Shown here: piece by piece, positions 49,755 through 59,828 of the stretch
Position numbering within the stretch: position 1 is the stretch's first letter
Layout: each line of letters begins with the position of its first letter
Source: Tritrichomonas musculus
Lineage: Eukaryota; Parabasalia; Tritrichomonadida; Tritrichomonadidae
Direction: 5' to 3'
Assembly (NCBI GenBank): GCA_039105265.1
Contig: JAPFFF010000004.1
Location: forward strand, 4,650,001-4,714,000
DNA length: 64,000 nt
The notes under the pieces: generated by a model
The model's database searches: none
Told to the model about the DNA's origin: nothing
Seen by the model: the letters and a program-made list of their open reading frames with translations, nothing else
Position numbers and translations under genes: made by a program

Positions 49755-51719
49755 ATGCAGTGCAGCTTATGCTTTATTGAATTCAGGACATCAACATTTC
49801 TTGAAGATTGCTTTGTAGGTACACATCCTCTACACAGCTTCGAAATAACTCCTCAAAATATAGAATGGAATTATTCAATATTATCATGCTTTATCAATAA
49901 CTTTTACCAGTTTAAAAAAGATGATAATCATCCTTTTATCACAGGAGTTACAGGAAAAGATTATCATACAAAGTTCATTTTTAGATCTATTGCTTTCCCT
50001 CAAGCTTATTTTGTTATTCAAATTGGTTGTAAAATAAGTGTTCATGCAAATATTGACTTTATTAGACTTTATTTTACTGAACATGAATCTTTTTATCATT
50101 CTTTTTTGGCGGGATGGAATAGAATTAGAAAAAATCTAAAATATCAAAAACATATTTTTTTTAATTATTACATACAAAATCCAAATGATGGAACGCGATA
50201 TTTATTTTTACACAAACCTTTGGTTTTTTGTATTCAACAAGATTTTTCAGATATTTTCAGATATTTCTGCAAAAAAATACAATTATCAGGACTTCCGATA
50301 AATGATGATACATTTTCAATTAGAGAATTCATCGAAGAATTCATACCAACAAAAAAAGAAAAAACAATTAATTCTTTAGAATTATTAAAACAAAATTTAA
50401 ATGGATTTTTACATTTAATTATTCAAAAGTCACCGATAAAAAAAAGATTAGCTAAAATTTCATATCAAGGCGAAAAATACTACGTTATAGGTGGAATTTT
50501 TGTTCTGCCATTTTCGAATTCAATTTTAACCGATAATTCAGAAATTGTAAATGGCCTTTTGTTGGACACTACTTGGCGTGTCCTTCCTTACTATGTAACC
50601 AGTATTTTAATGGCAAGTTCGATGAATGGTGGCTTGCCACTTTCCTTTTCTTTTGGCTTTTCAGAAAATGTCGAGATATACCAAAATCATTTCAACGCAT
50701 TTCAAAATCTTTTTCATATTGATTTAAAACAATATACATTTGAAAGTGATCAAGGTCCTGCCCTTAAGTCGTTATTTTTAGATAATCATATTCAGCATGT
50801 ATTTTGTTTTAGGCATTTAATGGTGAATTTAAAATTAAATCCAATTTCTTTCGCTCTAAATGTTATATTAAAGTGCACAACTCTTTTTGAACTTAACAAT
50901 GCTTTTATCCATTATTCGAAAATTTTTTCAGAAATTACAGATCAAAATTTAATTACTTTACGTGATAAACTTCTCAAAAAAGTCGGTTTAATCTTTACTG
51001 ATAATACAATTATTATTAATGACCAAAAGAAATGGGAAAAAATTGCATTAATTGAGAGAATCAATCTCAATATGCCATCAACAACTAATTCTCTTGAATC
51101 TTGTCATGGCCATTTAAACCAAAAGACCAAAAGAAGAAAAAATTTTTGGTCTTCTTTATATGATGTATCAGCAAGATTATTACATAAAATCCACAATTTT
51201 CAAAAAGAAATAGAGCATAATTTTTATTATAATAAAAGGAAGACGTTTAATCACTTAAATGCACTACTTTTAGGAAATAGGATAAATCAAGAAATTACTT
51301 TCTATAATACAACAGTCGACTCTTGCCGATGTTCAGAAAACAAATTACTTTCTTCAAATTTTCATTTAGATATTCCTTGTTGCCATAGAATTTTTCTTGG
51401 ATTTGAATTCCCAGATTGTCCTCAAATAAAACTCAATTTAAATTCACAACCCTCAGAATTAATTGTAGATTATGTTACAATTCAAAGCGAAACAAGAACA
51501 CAACAATATCAATCAATTGAGACGCAAGATAAAAATTTTGCAATCGATATGATCAAACGATTTGGTCATATAAAAGAAAAAGACAGAGAAAAAATTGTCC
51601 AATATGTCAATACTCATTATCAAATTCAAGATAAAGAAATTTTTATAAATGGCCGCCCAAGCTCAATACTGACTTTAATTCACAATGGAATTATTCATTT
51701 ACATCAAACAATAGCATAA
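49755..51719 (+). CDS. MULE transposase
   Basis: 654 residues. The core is a DDE transposase of the Mutator type: Asp271 in GLLLDTTWRVLP, Asp332 in FESDQGPALKS, followed by the C-x-x-H of CFRHLMVNLK (351-354), and Glu448 in STTNSLESCHGHLN. Near the C-terminus a C-x-C...C-x-H (SCRCSEN ... PCCHR) looks like the SWIM-type zinc finger often found in MULE transposases. The N-terminal ~200 residues hold a C-x-x-C start (MQCSLCFIEF), perhaps a DNA-binding zinc element. It would cut and rejoin ends bearing the 23-bp repeats. All catalytic positions and a continuous frame are present, so it may be active; activity is inference. Confidence 0.92.
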   Translation: MQCSLCFIEFRTSTFLEDCFVGTHPLHSFEITPQNIEWNYSILSCFINNFYQFKKDDNHPFITGVTGKDYHTKFIFRSIAFPQAYFVIQIGCKISVHANIDFIRLYFTEHESFYHSFLAGWNRIRKNLKYQKHIFFNYYIQNPNDGTRYLFLHKPLVFCIQQDFSDIFRYFCKKIQLSGLPINDDTFSIREFIEEFIPTKKEKTINSLELLKQNLNGFLHLIIQKSPIKKRLAKISYQGEKYYVIGGIFVLPFSNSILTDNSEIVNGLLLDTTWRVLPYYVTSILMASSMNGGLPLSFSFGFSENVEIYQNHFNAFQNLFHIDLKQYTFESDQGPALKSLFLDNHIQHVFCFRHLMVNLKLNPISFALNVILKCTTLFELNNAFIHYSKIFSEITDQNLITLRDKLLKKVGLIFTDNTIIINDQKKWEKIALIERINLNMPSTTNSLESCHGHLNQKTKRRKNFWSSLYDVSARLLHKIHNFQKEIEHNFYYNKRKTFNHLNALLLGNRINQEITFYNTTVDSCRCSENKLLSSNFHLDIPCCHRIFLGFEFPDCPQIKLNLNSQPSELIVDYVTIQSETRTQQYQSIETQDKNFAIDMIKRFGHIKEKDREKIVQYVNTHYQIQDKEIFINGRPSSILTLIHNGIIHLHQTIA

Positions 51720-51958
51720 TTTGAAAAATATCTACATTTTCATTTTTATATCTTTTTTTTCCTTCTTTATTTATATGAATTTATCATATCTCGCATTAAA
51801 AGTCAATGGTTTTAATTAATGTAGCTATTTTTTTTTTTTTTTTTAATTCAGAATGACAGAATAATTATACTAATTAAAACAAAAATAGTTTAAATTTTAA
51901 AGAATAAAAAACATATGACAGGATAATAAAAAAGCGTATTATAATTTTACTGCACCAC

Positions 51959-52745
51959 TTTTAATTTCATATCTCACATAATCATTTGGAATGATTTTTT
52001 TATTTTAATCATAGCTACATTAAAACCAATTCTCATTTTATTTAAAAATATATACATCGAATTTGGAAGTAAAAATTAAAGTGTTTTTTCTGAAGATCCG
52101 AAATATTAACAACATCTTTATTTAAAAAAATTATTTAATTTGCAATATTATACTAATTTAAATCATTTCGCTTATTATTATGCTTAATTTTTCTATCTAA
52201 TTTCCGAAATCATATCTCATATAATCATTTGGAATGATTTTTTTATTTTAACTATAGCGAAACCAATTCTCATTTTATTTAAAAATATATACATCGAATT
52301 TGGAAGTAAAAATTAAAGTGTTTTTTCTGAAGATCCGAAATATTAACAACATCTTTATTTAAAAAAATTATTTAATTTGCAATATTATACTAATTTAAAT
52401 CATTTCGCTTATTATTATGCTTAATTTTTCTATCTAATTTCCGAAATCATATCTCACATAATCATTTAGAATGATTTTTTTATTTTAATCATAGCTACAT
52501 TAAAACCAATTCTCATTTTATTTAAAAATATATACATCGAATTTGGAAGTAAAAATTAAAGTGTTTTTTCTGAAGATCCGAAATATTAACAACATCTTTA
52601 TTTAAAAAAATTATTTAATTTGCAATATTATACTAATTTAAATCATTTCGCTTATTATTATGCTTAATTTTTCTATCTAATTTCCGAAATCATATCTCAT
52701 ATAATCATTTGGAATGATTTTTTTATTTTAATCATAGCGAAACAT
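51959..52745. repeat. Satellite, about 240-bp unit, 3.3 copies, inside the MULE
   Basis: Units begin at about 51964, 52204, 52441 and 52685 with CATATCTCAYATAATCATTT. Each contains TTGGAAGTAAAAATTAAAG and CTGAAGATCCGAAATATTAA. Copies are almost identical; the second lacks several bases near its start and the last is partial. Confidence 0.95.
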
Positions 52746-53064
52746 ATTTTCATTTATTTTAAAAATGGAAGCACACAAAGGATACATCTTCTTTTATATT
52801 GTCTAAAGAAAAAAAGATATCTACTATTCAAAAAAAGAATTTTGTGAGAAAAAAATTGAGAGCAAAAAATCATGTAAATGATCATTTTTTGAGAGGAAAA
52901 AATTGAATACAAAAAATCTAAAAAGTGCATGGAAAAAAATCTACCAAAAATTGTCAAATTTTTAAAGAGAGAGGAAAAATTTGAGTTTGGCTTTAAATAA
53001 ATATGGGGATTTAAAGTGTAATAAAAATACATTTTATAAAAAATATTTTTATCTGATTTCAACT

Positions 53065-53479
53065 GTACATTCATAAATGGCGGACGAATGTATTTATCAT
53101 GACATGTCATATGAAAACTATATATATATTTTAATAAATAATGTGTTTTATTTTAATCCATATATTAAAAAATAAAGATTAATATAACCTTATTTTTTAA
53201 AAATTGTTTTTATTTAATTTCATCAATTCATTCATAAATGGCGGACAATGAAAGTTATCATGACATGTTATGCGAAAAAAAAAGAGACTTTAACTGTTAT
53301 TCAAATAACAAGTCTTTTGTCTTTTTTATTAGCTTAATACATTGTACATGATATATTTTCATGTTCTACGAATAATTTTTCCCAAAATATCCAATCTATT
53401 GAAGATTTTAACTTTTGACGATTAAAAAAGGTCAAATTTATATCTTCAAATTAAAAGTGTCCGCCATTTGTGAATGTGC
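53065..53479. repeat. Inverted and direct copies of CATTCATAAATGGCGGAC in the MULE 3' part
   Basis: GTACATTCATAAATGGCGGAC (53065-53085) and its inverse, GTCCGCCATTTGTGAATGTGC (53459-53479), bracket 415 bp; 20-base cores are given broken by wording only in part. A direct copy with TTATCATGACATG lies at 53229. This may be a small nested element; no target duplication is visible. Confidence 0.6.
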
Positions 53480-53615
53480 AGATGAATTCCAAAATAAAAT
53501 ATTTCAAATCAAAGCTTATGAAATGAAGAACAAAACTATCTATTTATTTTTTAAAAAAATTAAAATATTATTTTTCTGACATTTTTTTGGCGGTTGATCC
53601 CCCTATGATATAGAA

Positions 53616-53969
53616 ATTTTGTTAATAAATCGTTTTTATGCTTCTGAATTGCAATCGAATATACATTGAATTTTTCAATAGAATCAATTTTTGAGGGGAA
53701 TGGAAATATCATTCATTCTTCAAATACTGAAAGAATTTTGATTTTTTTGATTATTAAGAAATATCCGATAACTACTTCATCATATGAATATAAATTATTT
53801 TTATCATAATATATATTAAATATATAAAATATATAATATTCATCTGATTTTGTTTATATTTATTATTATCATAAATATATTTAAATTAATATATATTTTA
53901 AAAATTGTTTTGCTTTTTTAAAATTTCTAATGAATGTAAAAAATTTAGATATTCGCATTTTATATTTTT
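53616..53969. other. Intergenic between two mobile elements
   Basis: AT-rich, no gene. Confidence 0.5.
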
Positions 53970-54977
53970 ATGTGTGGTGAAACTAGAACTTTTTATATAA
54001 AAAATCATATTTGAATCTTTATATCATATATTAATATTTATTTTATCATTACTAAAAAATTTGTTAGAGGAGTAAAAAATATTATCTTACCAATTTCGAG
54101 ATAAAATTATTTTTAAAATGTATAGGAAAAAAAAAATATAAAAAATCGTTATTATTTTAAAAAAGATCAATCTTCAGAAAATTTGAATTGATAAAAAACT
54201 TTAGGAAAAGTTTAACACAACATCGAAAAATTTAAAACAAAATTTACATTTTTTATATAGCTTTTCTTTAATTTTAGATTTTTAATAAATTAAAAAATTA
54301 TATTTATTTATGTATAAATTAAACAAGCAAAGTAAATACAGTAGTAATTTTATGTTTATTAAGATATTTTTATTTTTAATATTTTGCATATAATCATATA
54401 AAAAAATACCATTAAACATAGACCCTATGAATGAAACTATGCAATATCTTTTTTTAGTTTAATATACTATTAATGATATTACAAATTTTTATTTTAGAAT
54501 TTTATCAATGGATTGATATAAGCCAAACAAAATAGGTTCTGTATTTTCTCAAAATCAACAAGACGAAATTTATAGCAGTACTTTTATCTAATATAACTCA
54601 ATCTATAAACATTAATATTATGATATTATTGGAGAAAATGAGGGTAATTTTCAAGGAAATTAAATATTTATTTTTTTTTACTGAATTTGCATAAATATCT
54701 TATATTTATTAAAAGTTATCTTAAATTTTGCTAGTAAAAAATATCGCTTGAAATAAAATATATTTATATTTATAACAATTAAATTTAGAATGAAATAATA
54801 ATCGAAATATTTGAGATATTGAGTTTGGCAAAAGTATTGATATTTTTAAAATATATTTTGCTATTTTATATTAAACTAATTTATATCAAATATATATAGT
54901 AAATATATGAATTACTAAACTCAATAAAAAGATATTTGCAAAATTATCACTTCATTTTTTTTAGTTTCACCACACAT
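53970..54977. mobile_element. 1.0-kb non-autonomous element with 8-bp target duplication
   Basis: The ends ATGTGTGGTGAAACTA (53970-53985) and the inverse TAGTTTCACCACACAT (54962-54977) are perfect 16-bp inverted repeats. ATATTTTT flanks both (53962-53969 and 54978-54985). The interior is extremely AT-rich and has no ORF. The 8-bp duplication and short arms would fit hAT relatives; the family is inference. Confidence 0.85.
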
Positions 54978-54985
54978 ATATTTTT

Positions 54986-56154
54986 GCTTTTTCTTCTCAA
55001 TTATTTTCCGATCAATTGAAAAAATGAGAGGATTTGAATGCCTTCTCAATGATATTACCTAACATTATCAGCTGTTTAAAAAACTTATCTTTAGTAACAC
55101 CCCGTCATTTTTTTAAAAAACTTTCGATATAATGATTATATTATAATGCATTAAAACAGAAATCGAAGTCCAAAAAAAAAAAAAAAAAAAAACAATTGAA
55201 TATTTTATTTAAGACATTAATCAAAAATCGGGCTCCGTCCAGCTCTATGTTTTTTAGTACAGTTTTAATATAGCGCCTTACTTTTTTCTCGATTTTCTTC
55301 GTCATATGTTTTTTGAGCGATGTATTTTTTTCTCAATCACTAAGTAAATTATTGCAATACTTCTAATTTAACATTAAAAAAAATTAAATTTCTGATAATT
55401 TTTTTCTTGTTTTTAGTTTTTTCTATGAAATAATTATTCTTATTTTTTTTTTTTTAAGAACAGGAAATGAAAATAATATAATTTAAAACAGCAGTATCAT
55501 GTTATAATTTATTATGAATATTGATGAGTTGTATTGTTGACACTTAAAATTGAATAATCTCATTCATTGAAATTGAAAATCTGGATTATGTTCATTTTTT
55601 GCATAAAAGCAATATATTATATTTTTTCAAACATATTTGATTAATATAGCACATTAAAATCCATGGATTTAGGGCGGAATAATCGTTGAATAGTTACCAT
55701 GGTTAGATGGCTTATATTAGTTTTTATTATTAATTATTCATTATTATATTTATAAACCTATTTTAATAAAATATAATTTATTATATATTAAGATATTTGA
55801 ATTTAAAATTTTTTTCAGAATATTCAATTTTTTGATTTGTATAAAAGATGATTAAAAAAAAAAAATAAATATGTTTATATTTATAATCAATCATTTATTT
55901 TTTGAATTAATGTAAAAAATAAATTGTAATAAAGTTGATGATTTATTAAAACTATTCAATAAATAGTTTTATTTATATAATATTAGAAAATTCATTTAAT
56001 TAATATTATGTATTAAATGGGAAGTCGAAAATGAGCTCGTAGCGAGCTATGTTAGGATTGGAGATAGTAGAGACCACACCATAACGTATATTACTATAAT
56101 TGAACAAAAAAAATGTTTGATATGAATAATATTGAATAAGTAAGCATAATCTAT
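54986..56154. other. Intergenic, possibly reaching the Maverick border
   Basis: AT-rich with A-runs (about 55164). GAGCTCGTAGCGAGCT at about 56034 is a small palindrome. The left end of the Maverick should lie here or a little downstream, but no terminus can be proven because the other end is outside the window. Confidence 0.45.
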
Positions 56155-56420
56155 AAGTAGTTATACATAGTGAAGGGGGGATAGATAACTAGTATAAGCA
56201 AATGGGGCTCTCTGGCTTTGAAAGCTTCCTGAAGAGACGATAATTTGAGGTACTTTGGAGATGTTTTATATTATAGCTCCCTCGCTTTGAAAAGCTCCCT
56301 CGCTATAATAAACCATATCTCCAAACAGCCCCCAAGCAACCCCCACCCAGCCACCCTACACGGAGAGCCCCATTTGCTTATACTAGTTATCTATCCCCCC
56401 TTCACTATGTATAACTACTT
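56155..56420. repeat. Perfect 58-bp inverted repeat with an inner hairpin
   Basis: 56155-56212 and 56363-56420 are exact inverse copies over 58 bases (AAGTAGTTATACATAGTGAA at the outer ends, GGGGCTCTC at the inner ends). In the 150-base spacer a second, imperfect pair (56254-56277 and 56302-56325, TTTGGAGAT.../...ATCTCCAAA) nests inside, with duplicated GCTCCCTCGCT between. It precedes the Maverick genes. Confidence 0.95.
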
Positions 56421-56800
56421 AATACCAACCCATCTCATGCAATCATCTCAAGCAACCTATCTCAAGCAACCCATCTCATGCAACCTATCTAGCATACTCC
56501 TACAGCAATCCATCTCACACAAATCCACTCAAGCAATCATCTCAAGCAAACCATCTCATGCAACCTATCTAGCATACTCCTACAGCAACCCATCTCATGC
56601 AATCATCTCAAGCAACCCATCTCAAGCAATCATCTCATACATCTACTCATGCAATCATCTCACACAAATCCACTCAAGCAATCATCTCAAGTAATCATCT
56701 CCCATATCTTGTATCGCAACTCATCTCATGCAACCATCACACACATCCACTCATGCAATCATCTCCCATATCTCATCACATACATCTACTCATGCAACCA
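56421..56800. repeat. Degenerate minisatellite of CATCTCAxGCAAxC units
   Basis: About 12-base words such as CATCTCATGCAAT, CATCTCAAGCAAC and CATCTCACACAAAT repeat; a longer segment (TGCAACCTATCTAGCATACT, then CCTACAGCAA) is itself duplicated near 56478 and 56559. Frames through it are open only because of the repeats. Confidence 0.85.
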
Positions 56801-56846
56801 CTTCATGTACACCCGATATCTACTCAAAAATAAATCTTTAATTGAA

Positions 56847-56852
56847 TCATAA
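56847..56852 (+). promoter_or_regulatory. Initiator-like TCATAA at first Maverick gene
   Basis: TCATAA fits TCA-Y-W and directly abuts the ATG at 56853. Confidence 0.45.
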
Positions 56853-57812
56853 ATGTATAGTAGGTTTAAATCACTACATCCAACCATTGATAATATCACA
56901 GATGAGCAAGTACCAATTCCTATCGAATCGGCATTCTTTCTAGAAGATGGTCAACAAGATAAAGACAAATTCAATAGATACTATTTTAATTTCCCTCCTG
57001 AATGGTGTACAGCTAATAGAGGGGAATCTATTATTGGTGTTAGGAATATGTGGCTGATATCTAAAAGGAGGAAGCTTGAATTTACTATAACAATTGCCAA
57101 ATATAAAAAGCAATCATTTAATGAAGTTGAGGGAGCTAACACAAATACAAAAATTATTAACATGCTATCCATGCAAGGATATAAAGACAATCTTGAAATA
57201 AGGGATTTTGTTGTTGTTGATTGGATATCTACTGAAGGGGATTTTAGAGGATTTTTTGATGCTATTGATAAATCTATTAAATGGAATATATCTAATGTAT
57301 GGAAGAACACTAAAATTAATTTTGTTCAAAATGATTACGTCGTAGATAGAGACATACAATCAGATGGTTATTTTGATAAAAATGGCTTCCATGAGAAAAT
57401 ATTTTCACCTAGGAATGAAAATGAAGATGATGAGTTTGGTATAGCTCTAAAATTAAAGAAAACCAATCAGGATTTTGATGAAGTATTTAATATTGGAGAT
57501 GGTCCACACCAGAATAAAAAGCATGTGTATCTAAATCAGTTTGATGATGTTCTTACTTTTGATAATGTTTGGGATAGGCATTCATGCAAAGTATATTCAT
57601 CCATAGCTGAACAATCATTACATAATTATATTGGTAACTCTAATGTTGATTTTGTTCCAATAAAGTATTATAAATTAAATTCTTCAGACCAAAGATTTTG
57701 GATTGAGTTTTATTCATGTAGGGAATATAATACCCCTATCAAAATTCCGGATAACGAATCATTTTGTATAGAGATGCAATTCCTACCATTTGATAAGATG
57801 TTATATACATAA
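56853..57812 (+). CDS. Maverick protein, possible minor capsid (penton-like) candidate
   Basis: 319 residues, soluble, with beta-rich composition. It has no recognised enzyme motif. Segments such as YYFNFPPEWCTANRGESIIG and ISKRRKLEFTITIAKY alternate like strands, and acidic turns (NENEDDEFGI) separate them. In Polintons a second, single-jelly-roll capsid protein is expected beside integrase, ATPase and the major capsid protein; this gene is one candidate, by exclusion. That is inference. It opens the gene block, 22 bases before the integrase. Confidence 0.6.
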   Translation: MYSRFKSLHPTIDNITDEQVPIPIESAFFLEDGQQDKDKFNRYYFNFPPEWCTANRGESIIGVRNMWLISKRRKLEFTITIAKYKKQSFNEVEGANTNTKIINMLSMQGYKDNLEIRDFVVVDWISTEGDFRGFFDAIDKSIKWNISNVWKNTKINFVQNDYVVDRDIQSDGYFDKNGFHEKIFSPRNENEDDEFGIALKLKKTNQDFDEVFNIGDGPHQNKKHVYLNQFDDVLTFDNVWDRHSCKVYSSIAEQSLHNYIGNSNVDFVPIKYYKLNSSDQRFWIEFYSCREYNTPIKIPDNESFCIEMQFLPFDKMLYT

Positions 57813-57833
57813 GCTAGTTTAATCTAAAATCAA

Positions 57834-58916
57834 ATGAGTTATAATACACTTGATGAATTATTTAAAAAATATCCATGGAAGAGCAAATCTAAATTTGTTC
57901 CGTTAGCCAAACGATATGGTTTCACGGCGAAAGATGCTAACGATTTTCTAGACAAAAATATTGTCCATGATGTTAAGGTACCCAAAGCTAAATATATGCC
58001 AATTGTATCGAAACATTTACACGGATACCAGATGGATACATTTATTAATGAAAAGCATAAGGGAGGTCTCAATTATTTAATGTTCATCAATATTAATACG
58101 AGGAAGGCATATGCATATCCGTTACAAGGCAAGGGTTCAAAATCCGTTATCAACGCGCTACAATGTTTCATAAAAGATGTACACAATATTTATTCAATAA
58201 CCAGCGACCAAGATGCTGCATATCTATCAAACGAGGTACTTGGTTTTATGAAATCGAACAATATAATATACACCACTACTGAAGACAACAATCATAATGT
58301 ACTAGGTATCATTAATCGATTCATGCGAACGATTCGTGATTCTATTGGTGAGAATAGATATATTGATGAAACTGAAATGAATGATTTGATTGATGCGTAT
58401 AACAATACTCCTCATAGGGGATTAGATAATAGAGCTCCTAATGATATAACTAAAGATGATGAATTAACATACATCAATACTAAATCAAGCATCAACCCAT
58501 ATGATTTCAAAACAAATGATAGGGTTAGAATTGTATTAGCTAATGAACCATTCTCAAAGATAAGAAATCGGGTGAGCAAGGAGGCATATATTATTGACTC
58601 GAAATCAGGTAACCAATTCATAATTAAGTCAAAGGATGATTCGATAGATAAGCTCCCGGGTTACCGCTTAATAAAAACCAATAATAATATACCGTTAGCA
58701 AATTCATTGAAGAATGGCAAGCGTGGTATTGTAAATAAAATTCTTAGTTATGATGTTAAGAAAAATAAATATAGGGTCGAGTATGAAGGTGGTAAACGCG
58801 ATACAATCCCTGCGAAAAATCTTAGGGAGGGTCATCCAATCAAGTTGTCAAATCTTGAACTCGAATATTGGTCTACCAAAAATAATGTTCCCGAATCAAT
58901 CACAAAATGGAGCTAA
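57834..58916 (+). CDS. Maverick integrase (retroviral-type, rve)
   Basis: 360 residues. After a short helical N-terminus, residues about 62-205 have the rve order: HGYQMDTFI, GGLNYLMFININTRKAYAYP, YSITSDQDAAYLS, NHNVLGIINRFMRTIRD and YNNTPHRGLDNRAPNDI, the latter like the 'yN-x-xpHrsLgg-xtP' close of retroviral and Polinton integrases. A C-terminal SH3/chromo-like part (RGIVNKILSYDVKKNKYRVE, then AKNLREGHP) probably binds chromatin or DNA. Known role: joining the element ends to the host genome. It is followed after 15 bases by the ATPase gene. Confidence 0.9.
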   Translation: MSYNTLDELFKKYPWKSKSKFVPLAKRYGFTAKDANDFLDKNIVHDVKVPKAKYMPIVSKHLHGYQMDTFINEKHKGGLNYLMFININTRKAYAYPLQGKGSKSVINALQCFIKDVHNIYSITSDQDAAYLSNEVLGFMKSNNIIYTTTEDNNHNVLGIINRFMRTIRDSIGENRYIDETEMNDLIDAYNNTPHRGLDNRAPNDITKDDELTYINTKSSINPYDFKTNDRVRIVLANEPFSKIRNRVSKEAYIIDSKSGNQFIIKSKDDSIDKLPGYRLIKTNNNIPLANSLKNGKRGIVNKILSYDVKKNKYRVEYEGGKRDTIPAKNLREGHPIKLSNLELEYWSTKNNVPESITKWS

Positions 58917-58931
58917 TTTTATTCCATATAA

Positions 58932-59798
58932 ATGAAAACCAGTACTAAATCAGTCATTAAAAATGTTGAGAGAGAAATACAAAAAGCTATGCGCAAAAAT
59001 CAAAAAGATATAGAGATGGCTTTGATAAAACCGCTATCACCGGACTATCCATTTAGCACCAACGGAATATATTTCCTAATCGGTAAGCCTGGTGCTGGTA
59101 AATCATATTGGATATGGTCTCATATAATGATTACTGAAAAATTATTTAAGAAACCATATTATAATAAGATAATATTTTGTTCCACGAGTGGGAAGATGGA
59201 TAAAACAGCTGAAGCTTTACATAAAAGTATTAAAACTCCAATACAATATGTGAAGGAGGATGAGTTGATGCCAATCTTACGTAAGCATCTCAAAAGGAAG
59301 GTTAAATATTATGCACTGGTCAAACATGTGTTATCCAAAATGAAAGATACTAATGAGGAGATGGAACGCCTGATTGAAAAACATTCATTACAAGATATCG
59401 ATGATAGAATTGTATATATTGCCAACAAATTAGTTCAATATAATACATCATCATATCCATACAATACATTAATTATTCTAGATGATTGTGCAGGAAGTGA
59501 TTTATTGAAGAATGGGAATAGTGAATTCATTAGATTATTGACCAAAACTAGGCATTATAATATCACTTGTATAATGGCGTTTCAAACGATTCGATTTGTT
59601 CATATTAATGCTAAACGTATGGCTACAGATATAATCTGCTACAGTGGATATAGTGAGGAGGATATCACATCATTACTGCAACAAACTAATAATAATTTAA
59701 ACACTAAGGATGCGGTCCACCAGTATCTACAACACAGGGAACCCCATGATAAATTGATTCTTAATATAACAGCTGACAAGTATTACTTTGAGTCATAA
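58932..59798 (+). CDS. Maverick genome-packaging ATPase (FtsK/HerA, A32-like)
   Basis: 288 residues. Walker A is GKPGAGKS (near residue 51) in NGIYFLIGKPGAGKSYWIW, and Walker B is NTLIILDDCAGSD (near residue 177). RLLTKTRHYNITCIMAFQTI supplies the following strand with its sensor-like Gln, in the order usual for A32-type ATPases of Polintons and nucleocytoplasmic large DNA viruses. Known role: pumping DNA into capsids. It lies between the integrase and the small basic protein. The start context is CCATATAAATG. Confidence 0.92.
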   Translation: MKTSTKSVIKNVEREIQKAMRKNQKDIEMALIKPLSPDYPFSTNGIYFLIGKPGAGKSYWIWSHIMITEKLFKKPYYNKIIFCSTSGKMDKTAEALHKSIKTPIQYVKEDELMPILRKHLKRKVKYYALVKHVLSKMKDTNEEMERLIEKHSLQDIDDRIVYIANKLVQYNTSSYPYNTLIILDDCAGSDLLKNGNSEFIRLLTKTRHYNITCIMAFQTIRFVHINAKRMATDIICYSGYSEEDITSLLQQTNNNLNTKDAVHQYLQHREPHDKLILNITADKYYFES

Positions 59799-59828
59799 AC
59801 CAGATATATATATTTTTAATACAAGTAA

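Larger units (their letters stand above)
49527..53605 (+). mobile_element. Mutator-like transposon (MULE), apparently complete
   Basis: The ends are inverted repeats of about 23 bp (TAGGGGGATCAACCGCC...), at 49527-49549 and 53583-53605. They are flanked by a perfect 10-bp duplication, TGATATAGAA (49517-49526 and 53606-53615), which fits the 8-11 bp typical for Mutator elements. It carries one full-length transposase gene (49755-51719), a 240-bp satellite, and an inner inverted copy of the left sub-terminal region (49541-49615 against about 52885-52960). Intact target duplication and ORF suggest recent insertion. Confidence 0.95.

Noticed and set aside
52754-53110. 118-codon minus-strand frame inside the MULE
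   Set aside because: Phe/Tyr/Lys-rich chance frame overlapping the inner inverted copy and repeats.
56245-56852. Open frames of 67-149 codons through the CATCTCA minisatellite
   Set aside because: The frames consist of the repeat itself in three phases and cross the inverted-repeat structure; no start context or domain.
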